From the NCBI RefSeq assembly GCF_002159185.1, contig NZ_NFHD01000031.1, positions 1-39,410 on the forward strand: a DNA stretch of 39,410 nucleotides. The letters run 5' to 3'. Shown here in pieces: positions 30,347 through 38,581 of this stretch; position 1 is the stretch's first letter, and each line of letters begins with the position of its first letter. Under the pieces are notes generated by a model that saw nothing but the letters and a program-made list of their open reading frames with translations, searched no databases and was not told the DNA's origin. This DNA is from Gemmiger sp. An87 (lineage in GTDB: Bacteria; Bacillota; Clostridia; Oscillospirales; Ruminococcaceae). Both the position numbers and the translations under genes were made by a program.

Positions 30347-31037
30347 GCCGAAAATTCTGGTAGTGGAGGATGATCCAGCCATTACCAATCTGATTCGAAC
30401 CACTCTGGATACCCAGGAATATCAATATCATACAGCGAAAAATGGCGCAGAAGCATTGCTGGATGCGGTTTCTTATAATCCGGATGTGATCATACTGGAT
30501 TTGGGTCTGCCGGATATGGATGGTGTGGAAATCATCCATAAGGTGCGTGGCTGGAGTATGGTTCCGATTATCGTGGTAAGCGCCCGGAGTGAGGACCAGG
30601 ATAAGGTGGAGGCGCTGGATGCCGGGGCGGACGATTATCTGACCAAACCGTTCAGCATCGATGAACTGCTTGCTCGATTGCGGGTGGCATTGCGACGCAG
30701 CCGTGCAGAGGAAGGTGCATCCCAGACGCAGAGCAGCATATATCGCAATGGCGGAATTGTGATCGATTATGCGGCCGGCTGCGTATATATGGAAGGAAAC
30801 GAAGTCCATCTTACTCCCATTGAATATAAGCTATTGTGCGTACTTGCGAAAAATACGGGAAAAGTGCTTACACACAACTACATTTTGAAAGAGGTGTGGG
30901 GGAGTGTGCTGGCTTCCGATACCCCTTCGCTTCGTGTGTTCATGGCAACCCTGCGCAAGAAGATTGAGAAAAATCCATCCGATCCCAAATACATTCAGAC
31001 TCATATTGGCGTTGGATATCGAATGATCCGGCAATGA
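30339..31037 (+). CDS. kdpE: KdpE response regulator
   Basis: The 232-aa OmpR-type regulator has acidic residues E10-D11-D12, phospho-acceptor Asp54 in VIILDLGLPDMDG, and the conserved Lys in DDYLTKPFS. A winged-helix output domain (LTPIEYKLLCVLAKNTGKVL, then VWGS, TLRKKIEKNP) follows. GTG 30339 overlaps the last 8 nt of kdpD. It should activate the kdpFABC genes downstream. A good terminator follows, so kdpDE and kdpFABC are separate transcripts. Confidence 0.95.
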   Translation: MYKPKILVVEDDPAITNLIRTTLDTQEYQYHTAKNGAEALLDAVSYNPDVIILDLGLPDMDGVEIIHKVRGWSMVPIIVVSARSEDQDKVEALDAGADDYLTKPFSIDELLARLRVALRRSRAEEGASQTQSSIYRNGGIVIDYAAGCVYMEGNEVHLTPIEYKLLCVLAKNTGKVLTHNYILKEVWGSVLASDTPSLRVFMATLRKKIEKNPSDPKYIQTHIGVGYRMIRQ

Positions 31038-31058
31038 TATCGTAAAAAATTGATTTAA

Positions 31059-31088
31059 GGCAGCTCTGGTTTCAGAGCTGCCTTTTTG
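31059..31088 (+). terminator. Terminator after kdpE
   Basis: Perfect 10-bp stem GGCAGCTCTG/CAGAGCTGCC with a 4-nt loop, then TTTTTG. Confidence 0.9.
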
Positions 31089-31130
31089 TTTCAAAAGGCC
31101 TGGAGAGCGCTTTTACAAAGCGGCGGGATC

Positions 31131-31172
31131 GTCTTAACAGAACCTTTATACGGTGCATGAAACGCTAAGACC
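31131..31172. promoter_or_regulatory. Candidate KdpE-binding region upstream of kdpFABC
   Basis: GTCTTAACA (31131-31139) and GCTAAGACC (31164-31172) share inverted TCTTA/TAAGA cores and match the elements before kdpD. The -10-like TAAAAT lies further downstream without a good -35, as expected for an activator-dependent promoter. Confidence 0.4.
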
Positions 31173-31231
31173 AATTTCACAAAGAAGTTGGTAAAATGAT
31201 TTTGCAAAAACGAAAACAGGAGGATACCGTT

Positions 31232-31330
31232 ATGATGGATCTTATTATGATCGCGGTTTTAGCGGGCTCTGTGGGTCTCATTTATTTGCTGATTGGCTGG
31301 TGCCAGAAGCAGGTAGACCGGAGCGAGTAA
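31232..31330 (+). CDS. Small single-span membrane peptide of the kdp operon (32 aa)
   Basis: The peptide MMDLIMIAVLAGSVGLIYLL plus a polar end (GWCQKQVDRSE) has one membrane span. AGGAGG lies 7 nt before the ATG, and kdpF follows after 14 nt. It resembles KdpF in size and topology, but the real kdpF is present next to it. Similar peptides are found ahead of kdpF in some Firmicutes operons, and the role is unknown. Confidence 0.72.
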   Translation: MMDLIMIAVLAGSVGLIYLLIGWCQKQVDRSE

Positions 31331-31344
31331 GGAGGAGTGAAGCC

Positions 31345-31422
31345 ATGATTGTTCTTGGTGTAGTTGTTGTGTTCCTGGGTTGCTATTTGGTCTATGCTCT
31401 GGTACACCCGGAAAATTTTTAA
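31345..31422 (+). CDS. kdpF: KdpF small subunit
   Basis: The 25-aa single-span peptide, ending YLVYALVHPENF, is characteristic of KdpF, which stabilises the KdpFABC potassium pump. GGAGG is 8 nt upstream. Confidence 0.9.
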   Translation: MIVLGVVVVFLGCYLVYALVHPENF

Positions 31423-31443
31423 TACTTGCAGGAGGAATTGAGT

Positions 31444-33186
31444 ATGCTGCAAATCATCTTGACCATTATCCTTTATTTGATAATGGTAGTTCCGGTGGGT
31501 ACTTATGTCTATCATATTGCAGCCGGGAAACACACCTTTGCCGATCCGGTGTTTGACCGTGTGGACGGCGTTATCTTCAAAATTAGCGGCGTAGATCCCG
31601 CCGGCGGGATGAGCTGGAAACGCTATGCGGCAGCTCTGGTGGGAACCAATGCAGTGATGATTCTGCTGGGATATATTGTTCTCCGCATTCAGAGCATTCC
31701 GCTGTTCAACCCCAATGGAATTGAGGGGATGGAGGAGTCGCTCTCGTTCAATACCATCATCAGCTTTATGACCAACACCAACCTGCAGCATTATTCCGGT
31801 GAATCCGGATTATCTTACCTGTCGCAGATGCTGGTGATCATCTTTATGATGTTTGTTTCCGCTGCCACCGGTTATGCGGCCTGCATTGCGTTCATCCGTG
31901 GTCTGGCTGGGAAATCCAAGGACAATGTGGGAAACTTTTTTGTGGACCTGGTGCGGATCATCACCCGTGTGCTGCTGCCGTTTTCCATCGTTGGAGGCCT
32001 TTTGCTGGTATGGCAGGGCGTTCCTCAGAATTTCTCCGGCAATGTTGTCGTGGATACCATTGAAGGAACCAAACAGGTCATTGCAATGGGGCCCGTTGCC
32101 GCCTTGGAGATCATCAAGCATTTGGGAACCAACGGCGGTGGTTTCCTGGGTGCCAACTCCAGTACACCCATCGAGAACCCGACAATCCTCTCTAACCTGA
32201 TTGAACTGTATTCGATGATGCTGCTTCCCGGTGCCTGTGTGATCACCTTCGGAAAAATGGTTCGTGACCGCAAGAAGCTGAAGGAACAACCGGAAAAGAC
32301 TGTACATAAGAGCCTGAGTGTTTGGATGTATGGACGGGAAGGCCGCAGCATCTTTGCCGCCATGGGAATCCTTTTTGTGATTGGTCTGAGTGTATGCTTC
32401 TGGGCGGAATCACAGGGCAACCCCGCTCTGGCAGATGCGGGCTTGAGCCAGTCCATGGGAAGTATGGAGGGCAAAGAAGTGCGCTTTGGCATTGCGCAGT
32501 CCGCCTTGTTTACCACGACGACCACGTCGTTCACCACCGGCACGGTAAACAACATGCATGATACGCTCACCCCTCTGGGCGGCATGATCCCGATGCTGCA
32601 CATGATGCTGAATGTGGTATTTGGCGGCAAGGGCGTAGGACTGATGAACATGATTCTGTACGCGATTCTGGCCGTGTTTATCTGTGGGCTGATGATCGGC
32701 CGGACTCCGGAATATCTGGGCAAAAAGATCGAGGGCCGTGAGATGAAACTCACCGCTCTGTGCATCATCATTCATCCGCTGCTGATTCTTGCGTTCTCTG
32801 CACTGGCTGTGGGAACACAGGCTGGTCAGGCGGGAATCACGAACCCTGGCTTCCATGGACTCTCGCAGGTGCTGTACGAATATGCTTCCTCGGCCGCAAA
32901 CAACGGCTCCGGTTTTGAAGGTTTGGCGGATAACACCCTGTTCTGGAATATCACGACCGGTCTGGCAATGTTCTTTGGGCGCTATCTGTCCATCGTGATC
33001 CAGTTGGCGATCGCAGGCTCTCTGATGAAAAAGCGGTTTGTCAATGAATCCGTCGGTACGCTGCACACGGATACGATGAGCTTTGCAGTGATTCTGGTGT
33101 TTGTGGTCTATATCTTTGCAGCACTTACATTTTTCCCGGTGCTTGCACTTGGCCCCATCGCGGAGCATCTGACCCTTTGGGCATAA
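31444..33186 (+). CDS. kdpA: KdpA potassium-binding and channel subunit
   Basis: The 580-aa polytopic protein has four selectivity-filter loops that match the family: TNTNLQHYSGESGLSY, TNGGGFLGANSSTPIENP, TTTTSFTTGTVNNMHDTLTP and AANNGSGFEGLADNTLFW. It is the K+-selective subunit of the high-affinity pump. ATG 31444 was chosen since AGGAGG lies 10 nt before it; the TTG at 31426 precedes that site. Confidence 0.96.
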   Translation: MLQIILTIILYLIMVVPVGTYVYHIAAGKHTFADPVFDRVDGVIFKISGVDPAGGMSWKRYAAALVGTNAVMILLGYIVLRIQSIPLFNPNGIEGMEESLSFNTIISFMTNTNLQHYSGESGLSYLSQMLVIIFMMFVSAATGYAACIAFIRGLAGKSKDNVGNFFVDLVRIITRVLLPFSIVGGLLLVWQGVPQNFSGNVVVDTIEGTKQVIAMGPVAALEIIKHLGTNGGGFLGANSSTPIENPTILSNLIELYSMMLLPGACVITFGKMVRDRKKLKEQPEKTVHKSLSVWMYGREGRSIFAAMGILFVIGLSVCFWAESQGNPALADAGLSQSMGSMEGKEVRFGIAQSALFTTTTTSFTTGTVNNMHDTLTPLGGMIPMLHMMLNVVFGGKGVGLMNMILYAILAVFICGLMIGRTPEYLGKKIEGREMKLTALCIIIHPLLILAFSALAVGTQAGQAGITNPGFHGLSQVLYEYASSAANNGSGFEGLADNTLFWNITTGLAMFFGRYLSIVIQLAIAGSLMKKRFVNESVGTLHTDTMSFAVILVFVVYIFAALTFFPVLALGPIAEHLTLWA

Positions 33187-33198
33187 GGAGGAACCCCT

Positions 33199-35259
33199 AT
33201 GAGCAAGAAAAATCAGAAGCTGGTCACGCCGGATATATTCCGGCAGGCGCTGATCGGCTCCTTTGCAAAACTGAATCCCGTATACATGATGAAAAATCCG
33301 GTCATGTTTGTGGTAGAGGCGGGCTGCTTCATCACGCTGCTGCTGTCCTTCTTCCCGGGGCTGTTCGGAGATGTAAGCACTGGCACAAACCTGCGGCTGT
33401 ATAATATCATCGTTTGCGTGGTGCTGTTTATCACGGTTCTGTTTGCAAATTTTGCCGAGTCTGTTGCCGAAGGGCGGGGAAAGGCACAGGCTGCAAGCCT
33501 GAAGAAAACCCAGAAGGATACAAAGGCCCGACTGCTGATGCCGGACGGCACCGAAAAAGAGGTGCTGTCCAGCGAGCTGAAAAAGGGTGATGTGGTCATG
33601 GTCTGCGCCGGTGAAGTGATTCCCGGCGATGGCGAAGTGATCGAAGGCATTGCGTCTGTGGACGAATCCGCCATTACCGGCGAGTCTGCTCCGGTGGTTC
33701 GTGAGTCTGGCGGCGACTTCTGCTCGGTGACCGGCGGCACGACCATTGTGTCGGACTGGCTGAAAATCCGCATCACTTCGGATGCCGGCAACAGTTTTCT
33801 GGATCGTATGATCGCACTGGTGGAAGGAGCTTCCCGTAAAAAGACCCCCAACGAGATTGCGCTGAATACTTTGCTGGTTTCCCTGACGATCATTTTCCTG
33901 ATCGTTATCGTTACGCTTTATCCCATCGGCATTTATTCCGGCGTTCAGCTGCAGACTTCTACTCTGATCGCGCTGGCGGTTTGCCTGATTCCCACCACGA
34001 TCGGCGGTTTGCTCTCCGCCATTGGCATCGCGGGTATGGATCGCGTTACCCGGTTCAATGTGATTGCCATGTCCGGCAAGGCAGTGGAAGCCTGCGGCGA
34101 CGTGGACACCATGATTCTGGACAAAACCGGCACCATTACTTATGGCAACCGTCTGGCCGCTGATTTCTTCCCGGTAGGCGGTGCGAACCGCAGCGATCTG
34201 ATCCGCTGTGCGGCCCTGACCAGTCTGCACGATGATACCCCGGAAGGGAAATCCACGTTGGAGCTGGCCCGGCACCTGGGGGATAACAGCCAGGAAACTG
34301 CCGGCTCAAAGTTCATCGAGTTTACGGCGCAGACACGGATGAGCGGCGTTGATCTGCCGGATGGCACGAAAGTTCGCAAGGGCGCGGCAGAAGCGATCGA
34401 GCAGTATGTGAAAGCTCTGGGCGGCACGATTCCTTCGGACCTGCATGAGCAGGTGGACAAGATTTCCAGCCTGGGCGGAACACCGCTGACGGTATGTGAA
34501 AATGACCGCATTCTGGGCGTGATCTATCTAAAAGATACGGTGAAGCCCGGCATGGTCGAGCGCTTTGAACGGCTGCGTGCGATTGGGATCAAAACCATCA
34601 TGTGCACCGGCGATAATCCGCTTACCGCGGCTACCATTGCAAAAGAAGCAGGTGTTGACGGCTTCATTGCCGAGTGCAAGCCGGAGGATAAAATCGATGT
34701 GATCAAAAAGGAGCAGGCGGAAGGCAAGATTGTTGCCATGACCGGCGACGGCACCAACGATGCTCCCGCGCTGGCGCAGGCAAACGTGGGCCTGGCCATG
34801 AATTCCGGCACGACTGCTGCCAAGGAAGCTGCCAATATGGTGGACCTTGACAGCGACCCGACCAAAATTCTGGAAGTGGTTGAAATCGGCAAGCAGCTGC
34901 TGATCACCCGCGGCAGCCTGACCACCTTCTCGATCGCGAACGATATTGCCAAGTATTTTGCGATTATCCCTGCGATGTTCATGATCTCCATCCCTCAGCT
35001 GAAGGTGCTGAATATCATGAATCTGGCTACACCGAACAGTGCGATTCTGTCTGCGCTGATCTTCAATGCAATCATTATCCCTTGTTTGATTCCTCTGGCA
35101 ATGAAGGGCGTAAAGTATCGGCCCATGTCCTCCGGAAGAATGCTGGCCCGGAACATGCTGATCTATGGCCTGGGTGGCGTGATTACGCCGTTTGTGGGAA
35201 TTAAAATCATCGATACGTTGATTGCCCCTCTGCTCACTGCCATCGGTCTTGGGCTCTAA
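33199..35259 (+). CDS. kdpB: KdpB P-type ATPase subunit
   Basis: The 686-aa catalytic subunit has the phosphorylated Asp308 in [20 protein letters not shown] in the actuator domain, [15 protein letters not shown] in the hinge, and membrane segments at both ends are in family order. It energises uptake through KdpA. A 12-nt gap follows kdpA with AAGGAGG near the start. Length is typical. Confidence 0.96.
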   Translation: MSKKNQKLVTPDIFRQALIGSFAKLNPVYMMKNPVMFVVEAGCFITLLLSFFPGLFGDVSTGTNLRLYNIIVCVVLFITVLFANFAESVAEGRGKAQAASLKKTQKDTKARLLMPDGTEKEVLSSELKKGDVVMVCAGEVIPGDGEVIEGIASVDESAITGESAPVVRESGGDFCSVTGGTTIVSDWLKIRITSDAGNSFLDRMIALVEGASRKKTPNEIALNTLLVSLTIIFLIVIVTLYPIGIYSGVQLQTSTLIALAVCLIPTTIGGLLSAIGIAGMDRVTRFNVIAMSGKAVEACGDVDTMILDKTGTITYGNRLAADFFPVGGANRSDLIRCAALTSLHDDTPEGKSTLELARHLGDNSQETAGSKFIEFTAQTRMSGVDLPDGTKVRKGAAEAIEQYVKALGGTIPSDLHEQVDKISSLGGTPLTVCENDRILGVIYLKDTVKPGMVERFERLRAIGIKTIMCTGDNPLTAATIAKEAGVDGFIAECKPEDKIDVIKKEQAEGKIVAMTGDGTNDAPALAQANVGLAMNSGTTAAKEAANMVDLDSDPTKILEVVEIGKQLLITRGSLTTFSIANDIAKYFAIIPAMFMISIPQLKVLNIMNLATPNSAILSALIFNAIIIPCLIPLAMKGVKYRPMSSGRMLARNMLIYGLGGVITPFVGIKIIDTLIAPLLTAIGLGL

Positions 35260-35277
35260 GAAAGGATGCGAACTCCT

Positions 35278-35919
35278 ATGAAAGAATTTTTACACGGCAC
35301 GCGTCAGGCGGTTCTTGTTACAGTTGTTTTGATGCTGATCTGTGGTCTGCTTTTTCCCTGTCTGCTCACCGGTTTGTCTTCGGTGATTTTCCCGCACCAG
35401 GCGGGCGGCAGCCTGATTACCGTAAACGGAATGGCGGTTGGAGCGGAGCATGTGGGCCAGGAATTCACGCAGGACTGCTATATGTGGAGCCGTCCGTCTG
35501 CTTATCACTACAATGTTTATACCGAGAGTGAAGACGGCAGGAAATACTATAACGACGGCACAGAGTTTGGCGGCCTTGCCTCCGGTTCCAACAACTATGC
35601 GCCTTCCAATCCGGCGCTTGTGGAGCGGGTGGAAGCCGATATGGAGGCATTTCTTGAGAAAAATCCTGAAATCAAGCGCGAGGATATCCCGACCGATCTT
35701 CTCACCGCATCCGGTTCCGGCCTGGACCCGCACATTTCTCCTGCATCCGCTCAGATTCAGCTTCCCCGCATTGCACAGGCTTCCGGTTTGAGCGAAGAAA
35801 GCCTGCAGGAAATTGTGAAGCGCAATACAATGGGAAAACTGTTTGGCGTGTTCGGTGAGGAAACGGTGAATGTGCTGAAGGTAAACATTGAAATCGCGCA
35901 GGCCATGGGAACTCTGTAA
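35278..35919 (+). CDS. kdpC: KdpC subunit
   Basis: The 213-aa single-span protein (VLVTVVLMLICGLLFPCLLT) has the family motifs FTQDCYMWSRPSAYHYN, SGSNNYAPSNPAL and SGSGLDPHISPASAQIQLPRI. It supports ATP use by KdpB. ATG 35278 is preferred because AAAGGA lies 11 nt before it; ATG 35266 touches that site. A slightly long insertion in the middle is seen (TESEDGRKYYNDGTEF). Confidence 0.94.
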   Translation: MKEFLHGTRQAVLVTVVLMLICGLLFPCLLTGLSSVIFPHQAGGSLITVNGMAVGAEHVGQEFTQDCYMWSRPSAYHYNVYTESEDGRKYYNDGTEFGGLASGSNNYAPSNPALVERVEADMEAFLEKNPEIKREDIPTDLLTASGSGLDPHISPASAQIQLPRIAQASGLSEESLQEIVKRNTMGKLFGVFGEETVNVLKVNIEIAQAMGTL

Positions 35920-35938
35920 AAAGAAGGAGCGGCCCATT

Positions 35939-36829
35939 ATGATGGAGATGCATGCGTTCCAGAACGCGAAACAGCTCGAGATTCCATCTCTGGTTGGGCC
36001 TGAAAAGCCCGTTGCACAAGAGCTTCTTGCGTTTCTATTTGACATGAGCGCATGGACAAAGGCCAGCCCACAGATCATTGTTGGCGGACAGAGAGAAAGT
36101 GATGTGCTTTATGCACTGTTTCGCGGTGTTGCATTCGTAGAGCTGGATTTTTGGCAGGTATTTGGCCCGGAATTGGCAGTACTGATGCCGCGATGGAAAA
36201 TTGATGCGTTTACCAATGCAGATTCAACGCAGGAAAGTGTATGGCTTGCCTTGGAAAAACAGGGCACAGCGCTGTATGGTGTGCAGAAAACGCTTTCCGG
36301 CCGCGCATCGGAAATGATGCAGGAGCTTTGTTTGCGAATTGTCTGCGAATCGCCAGACCAGGCCAGGACATTAAGAAGTTTGTTTCAATCAACGGATTGG
36401 AACAATGGGATTGCAGCGCTGGAATGGGAGTATCATGCGTTTTTGGAACAGGAGAAGATTCCAACCATTTGGCAAAATTGCTGCTTCTGTTATGGCGGCA
36501 TACTGGAGAAGCTGAAATATTCCGATTGTGTCCAGGCGCTTGATTTTCATCAGAAGAAAGCGCTGTGGTCAGGTTTTTTGAGAGATCGGTTTGATTATGC
36601 GGAATTTGAGTGGGTTTATCAACTGATTTGTCAGAATCGCCTGAACGACCGTGTTGAATGGGAGCTTTCTCTGCACGCAGCATTGCAGGATCAGGGATAC
36701 ACAGTTGATTTTGCTGAATCCAAGTTTAAACTGTATAATGGTCAAAAAAGACCTTGTTACTTCAATTTCGACAGCCATCAGTATGCGCAGCGTGCGCTGC
36801 TGAAAATTATGTTTCCGCTTAATTTTTAA
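35939..36829 (+). CDS. Unrecognised protein at the end of the kdp operon
   Basis: The 296-aa soluble protein starts 19 nt after kdpC with AAGGAG 9 nt before the ATG, so it is probably cotranscribed. It is rich in Trp, Phe and Leu and predicted mostly helical: QAFQNAKQ-like start, VGGQRESDVLYALFRGVAF, EWEYHAFLEQEKIPTIW, QNCCFCYGGILEKLKYSD and the ending LLKIMFPLNF. The first third faintly suggests an alpha/beta fold. No motif points to a known family. The link with potassium uptake is only positional. Confidence 0.6.
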   Translation: MMEMHAFQNAKQLEIPSLVGPEKPVAQELLAFLFDMSAWTKASPQIIVGGQRESDVLYALFRGVAFVELDFWQVFGPELAVLMPRWKIDAFTNADSTQESVWLALEKQGTALYGVQKTLSGRASEMMQELCLRIVCESPDQARTLRSLFQSTDWNNGIAALEWEYHAFLEQEKIPTIWQNCCFCYGGILEKLKYSDCVQALDFHQKKALWSGFLRDRFDYAEFEWVYQLICQNRLNDRVEWELSLHAALQDQGYTVDFAESKFKLYNGQKRPCYFNFDSHQYAQRALLKIMFPLNF

Positions 36830-36844
36830 AAGAAACAGCAAAGG

Positions 36845-36869
36845 GGGACGCATAAGATACATGCGTCCC
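36845..36869 (+). terminator. Weak terminator-like hairpin after the kdp operon
   Basis: GGGACGCA/TGCGTCCC with a 9-nt loop, followed by only TT. The remaining gap to 37180 holds the strong bidirectional terminator below and no convincing gene. Confidence 0.5.
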
Positions 36870-37092
36870 TTCAAACTGTGTAAAAGTAGGAATAAAAAAT
36901 CGTGGCCCGATTCTGTTCCATGCAAATTAAGGAATAAAGAAACACGGCAGCAAGACCTTAATTTCCGCCAGGAGCTGTTGGAAAGACGAAATAAAACGCC
37001 TGAACCATTCACACTGGGCAGAATGTGCTGGCATGGACGATAACGCAAACATGTAAGTTTCCTTAGGAAACGATAGCGGTATGCTCAGAACA

Positions 37093-37132
37093 AAAGAGGG
37101 CCGGCGGGGTTATACACCCGCTGGCCCTCTTT
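37093..37132. terminator. Bidirectional terminator between the convergent kdp and yubB-like genes
   Basis: AAAGAGGGCC plus GCGGG pairs with CCCGC plus GGCCCTCTTT around one mismatch, with A and T runs on either side. Confidence 0.82.
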
Positions 37133-37180
37133 ATGCTGCTTGCATCGTCCTTTCGATTTGTGAACAGTGTATTCTTTGAA

Positions 37181-38041
37181 TCAGTAACTCGTACACCAAA
37201 AGTCCTGCAGGGATGTGTAACGGTCATGGATCAGAAGGTGATTCTGATCCGGACCAATACCACACAAAAGCTTTGCTCGTTCCATCATCGAAAGAGGAGG
37301 AAGACCCTGTGCTGCTCGATAACCAATAAGCTCGCAGGGAGTACCATTCCGGAACACAAAAACACCTGCGGGCTTATCTGCGAAACCGTGCCAATCCAGC
37401 GCCGGGTTATCCGGTGTATCACGGATTCCTTGCTGGAAGAAATCCAGATCTGCTGCATCAGCGGAATCTTCTTCAGCAGGCATTTCCTTTTCCGCTTCGA
37501 AATCCCACAAGCCCATTGCATCCATTTCATCAAGTTCATACAGGAATTCCTCATCCGGAACAGAACGGATCCCGAAGACCAGTCCTTCTTCCTCATCAGG
37601 AGCTTCTACATCCTCCCATTCAGGCGAATCTGCCCAATCCTCTGTTACTTTTCCATTCTCAGCATGCGCACTCATGTTGATGCCCAGCAAATATTCCACT
37701 GCGCCCATGTCAATTGTGAGCTGCGGATACATTGCGGCCACCTTATACAACCAGTGCAGCGGAGGGGCATTGAGGGTTTGAAATTCAAATACAACGGACT
37801 CGCATCCTTCTGTCCACTCCATATCCTGCAACGTTACATCGTCTAGCACATCTCCATAACAGCCCCAGCATTCGTAAGGACCTTCGTCCACATCGCAAGG
37901 CACAAGTACTTCCAATGTAAAGCAAAGCTTCTGAGACTGTTTCTGTCCATTGGTCCGGTGTTTCAGCGTGGCATAAATGAATGTTTTCAGCTCTTCGCTG
38001 GGACCAGACACTTTCATCGAGATACTGCATTTGTTTGCCAT
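37181..38041 (-). CDS. YubB-like ferredoxin-fold (DUF1281-type) protein
   Basis: The 286-aa protein has an N-terminal half (MANKCSISMKVSGPSEELKT, then YECWGCYGDVLDDV and FEFQTLNAPPLHWLYKVAAM) that follows the YubB ferredoxin-like pattern of phage and plasmid proteins. A long acidic stretch (ADSPEWEDVEAPDEEEG) follows. The C-terminal part (DWHGFADKPAGVFVFRNGTP) is not recognised. No enzymatic motif is seen. A ribosome binding site precedes the ATG weakly (AAAGGAGC). Function is unknown. It is separated from the next upstream minus-strand gene by a strong terminator. Confidence 0.62.
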   Translation of the reverse strand: MANKCSISMKVSGPSEELKTFIYATLKHRTNGQKQSQKLCFTLEVLVPCDVDEGPYECWGCYGDVLDDVTLQDMEWTEGCESVVFEFQTLNAPPLHWLYKVAAMYPQLTIDMGAVEYLLGINMSAHAENGKVTEDWADSPEWEDVEAPDEEEGLVFGIRSVPDEEFLYELDEMDAMGLWDFEAEKEMPAEEDSADAADLDFFQQGIRDTPDNPALDWHGFADKPAGVFVFRNGTPCELIGYRAAQGLPPLSMMERAKLLCGIGPDQNHLLIHDRYTSLQDFWCTSY

Positions 38042-38075
38042 TGTTTTTTGCTCCTTTTCTTTTTAAAAATCATAT

Positions 38076-38133
38076 AAAAAAGCCATTCCATGACAGTCCG
38101 GCAATGCCGCCGCAATCACAGAATGGCTTTTTA
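38076..38133. terminator. Bidirectional terminator between minus-strand genes
   Basis: AAAAAGCCATTC/GAATGGCTTTTT, a perfect 12-bp outer stem with a partly paired GC-rich centre. Confidence 0.8.
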
Positions 38134-38264
38134 TCATAATATTGCAAGCTCCAAAGGGCGCACTTAGAGTGGGTAGTTTCGTTGCCCAGAATTCGCGTTG
38201 AATTCCTGCTTGCCTGTATTATATGAATTGCATCTGCAGATATCAATCAATCTTCTGAAAAATT

Positions 38265-38564
38265 TTAGAAGATATCATGTGCGGCTGCATCAATCCGCTT
38301 GCGGAGAATTTCCTGAACCTCCTGCATCAGCAGCAGTCCCGCGGAAAACCCGTATTGAAATGCATCGCTGCATTCCGTATCGCAGACAATCAGCGTCTGT
38401 TCCAGCATCTGGTCCACCAGTGCCATATCATCCTCGCTCAGATTGTTCCGCAGGTCTTTCAGGAGCTGTTCAATCTCCTTGCCTGCCTGTTTGTGCCGGC
38501 TGTTTCCTTCCATGTTGTTTTCACAGGGAAGCAACTCTCCCCGGTAGATTGCATCCAATACCAT
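38265..38564 (-). CDS. DUF6809-like small protein
   Basis: The 99-aa helical, acidic protein begins MVLDAIYRGELLPCENN and ends in FQYGFSAGLLLMQEVQEIL, the two stretches typical of the DUF6809 family of gut Clostridia. The function is unknown. The ATG at 38564 lies 7 nt after AAAGGAGGG; a further ATG upstream precedes that site. The partial gene upstream ends about 17 nt before this start, so both may be cotranscribed. Confidence 0.7.
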   Translation of the reverse strand: MVLDAIYRGELLPCENNMEGNSRHKQAGKEIEQLLKDLRNNLSEDDMALVDQMLEQTLIVCDTECSDAFQYGFSAGLLLMQEVQEILRKRIDAAAHDIF

Positions 38565-38581
38565 GCGGATTCCCTCCTTTA

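Noticed and set aside
31090-31231. c-di-AMP (ydaO-type) riboswitch before kdpFABC
   Set aside because: The gap is about 140 nt and shows no conserved riboswitch core or terminator/antiterminator pair. A KdpE-controlled promoter is simpler.
32410-34275. Long open frame on the minus strand (621 aa)
   Set aside because: It is antisense to kdpA and kdpB, lacks a ribosome binding site, and its composition (many His and Gln) is typical of a shadow frame.
36861-37043. 60-aa frame after the kdp operon
   Set aside because: It begins inside a hairpin, has no ribosome binding site and no recognisable sequence.
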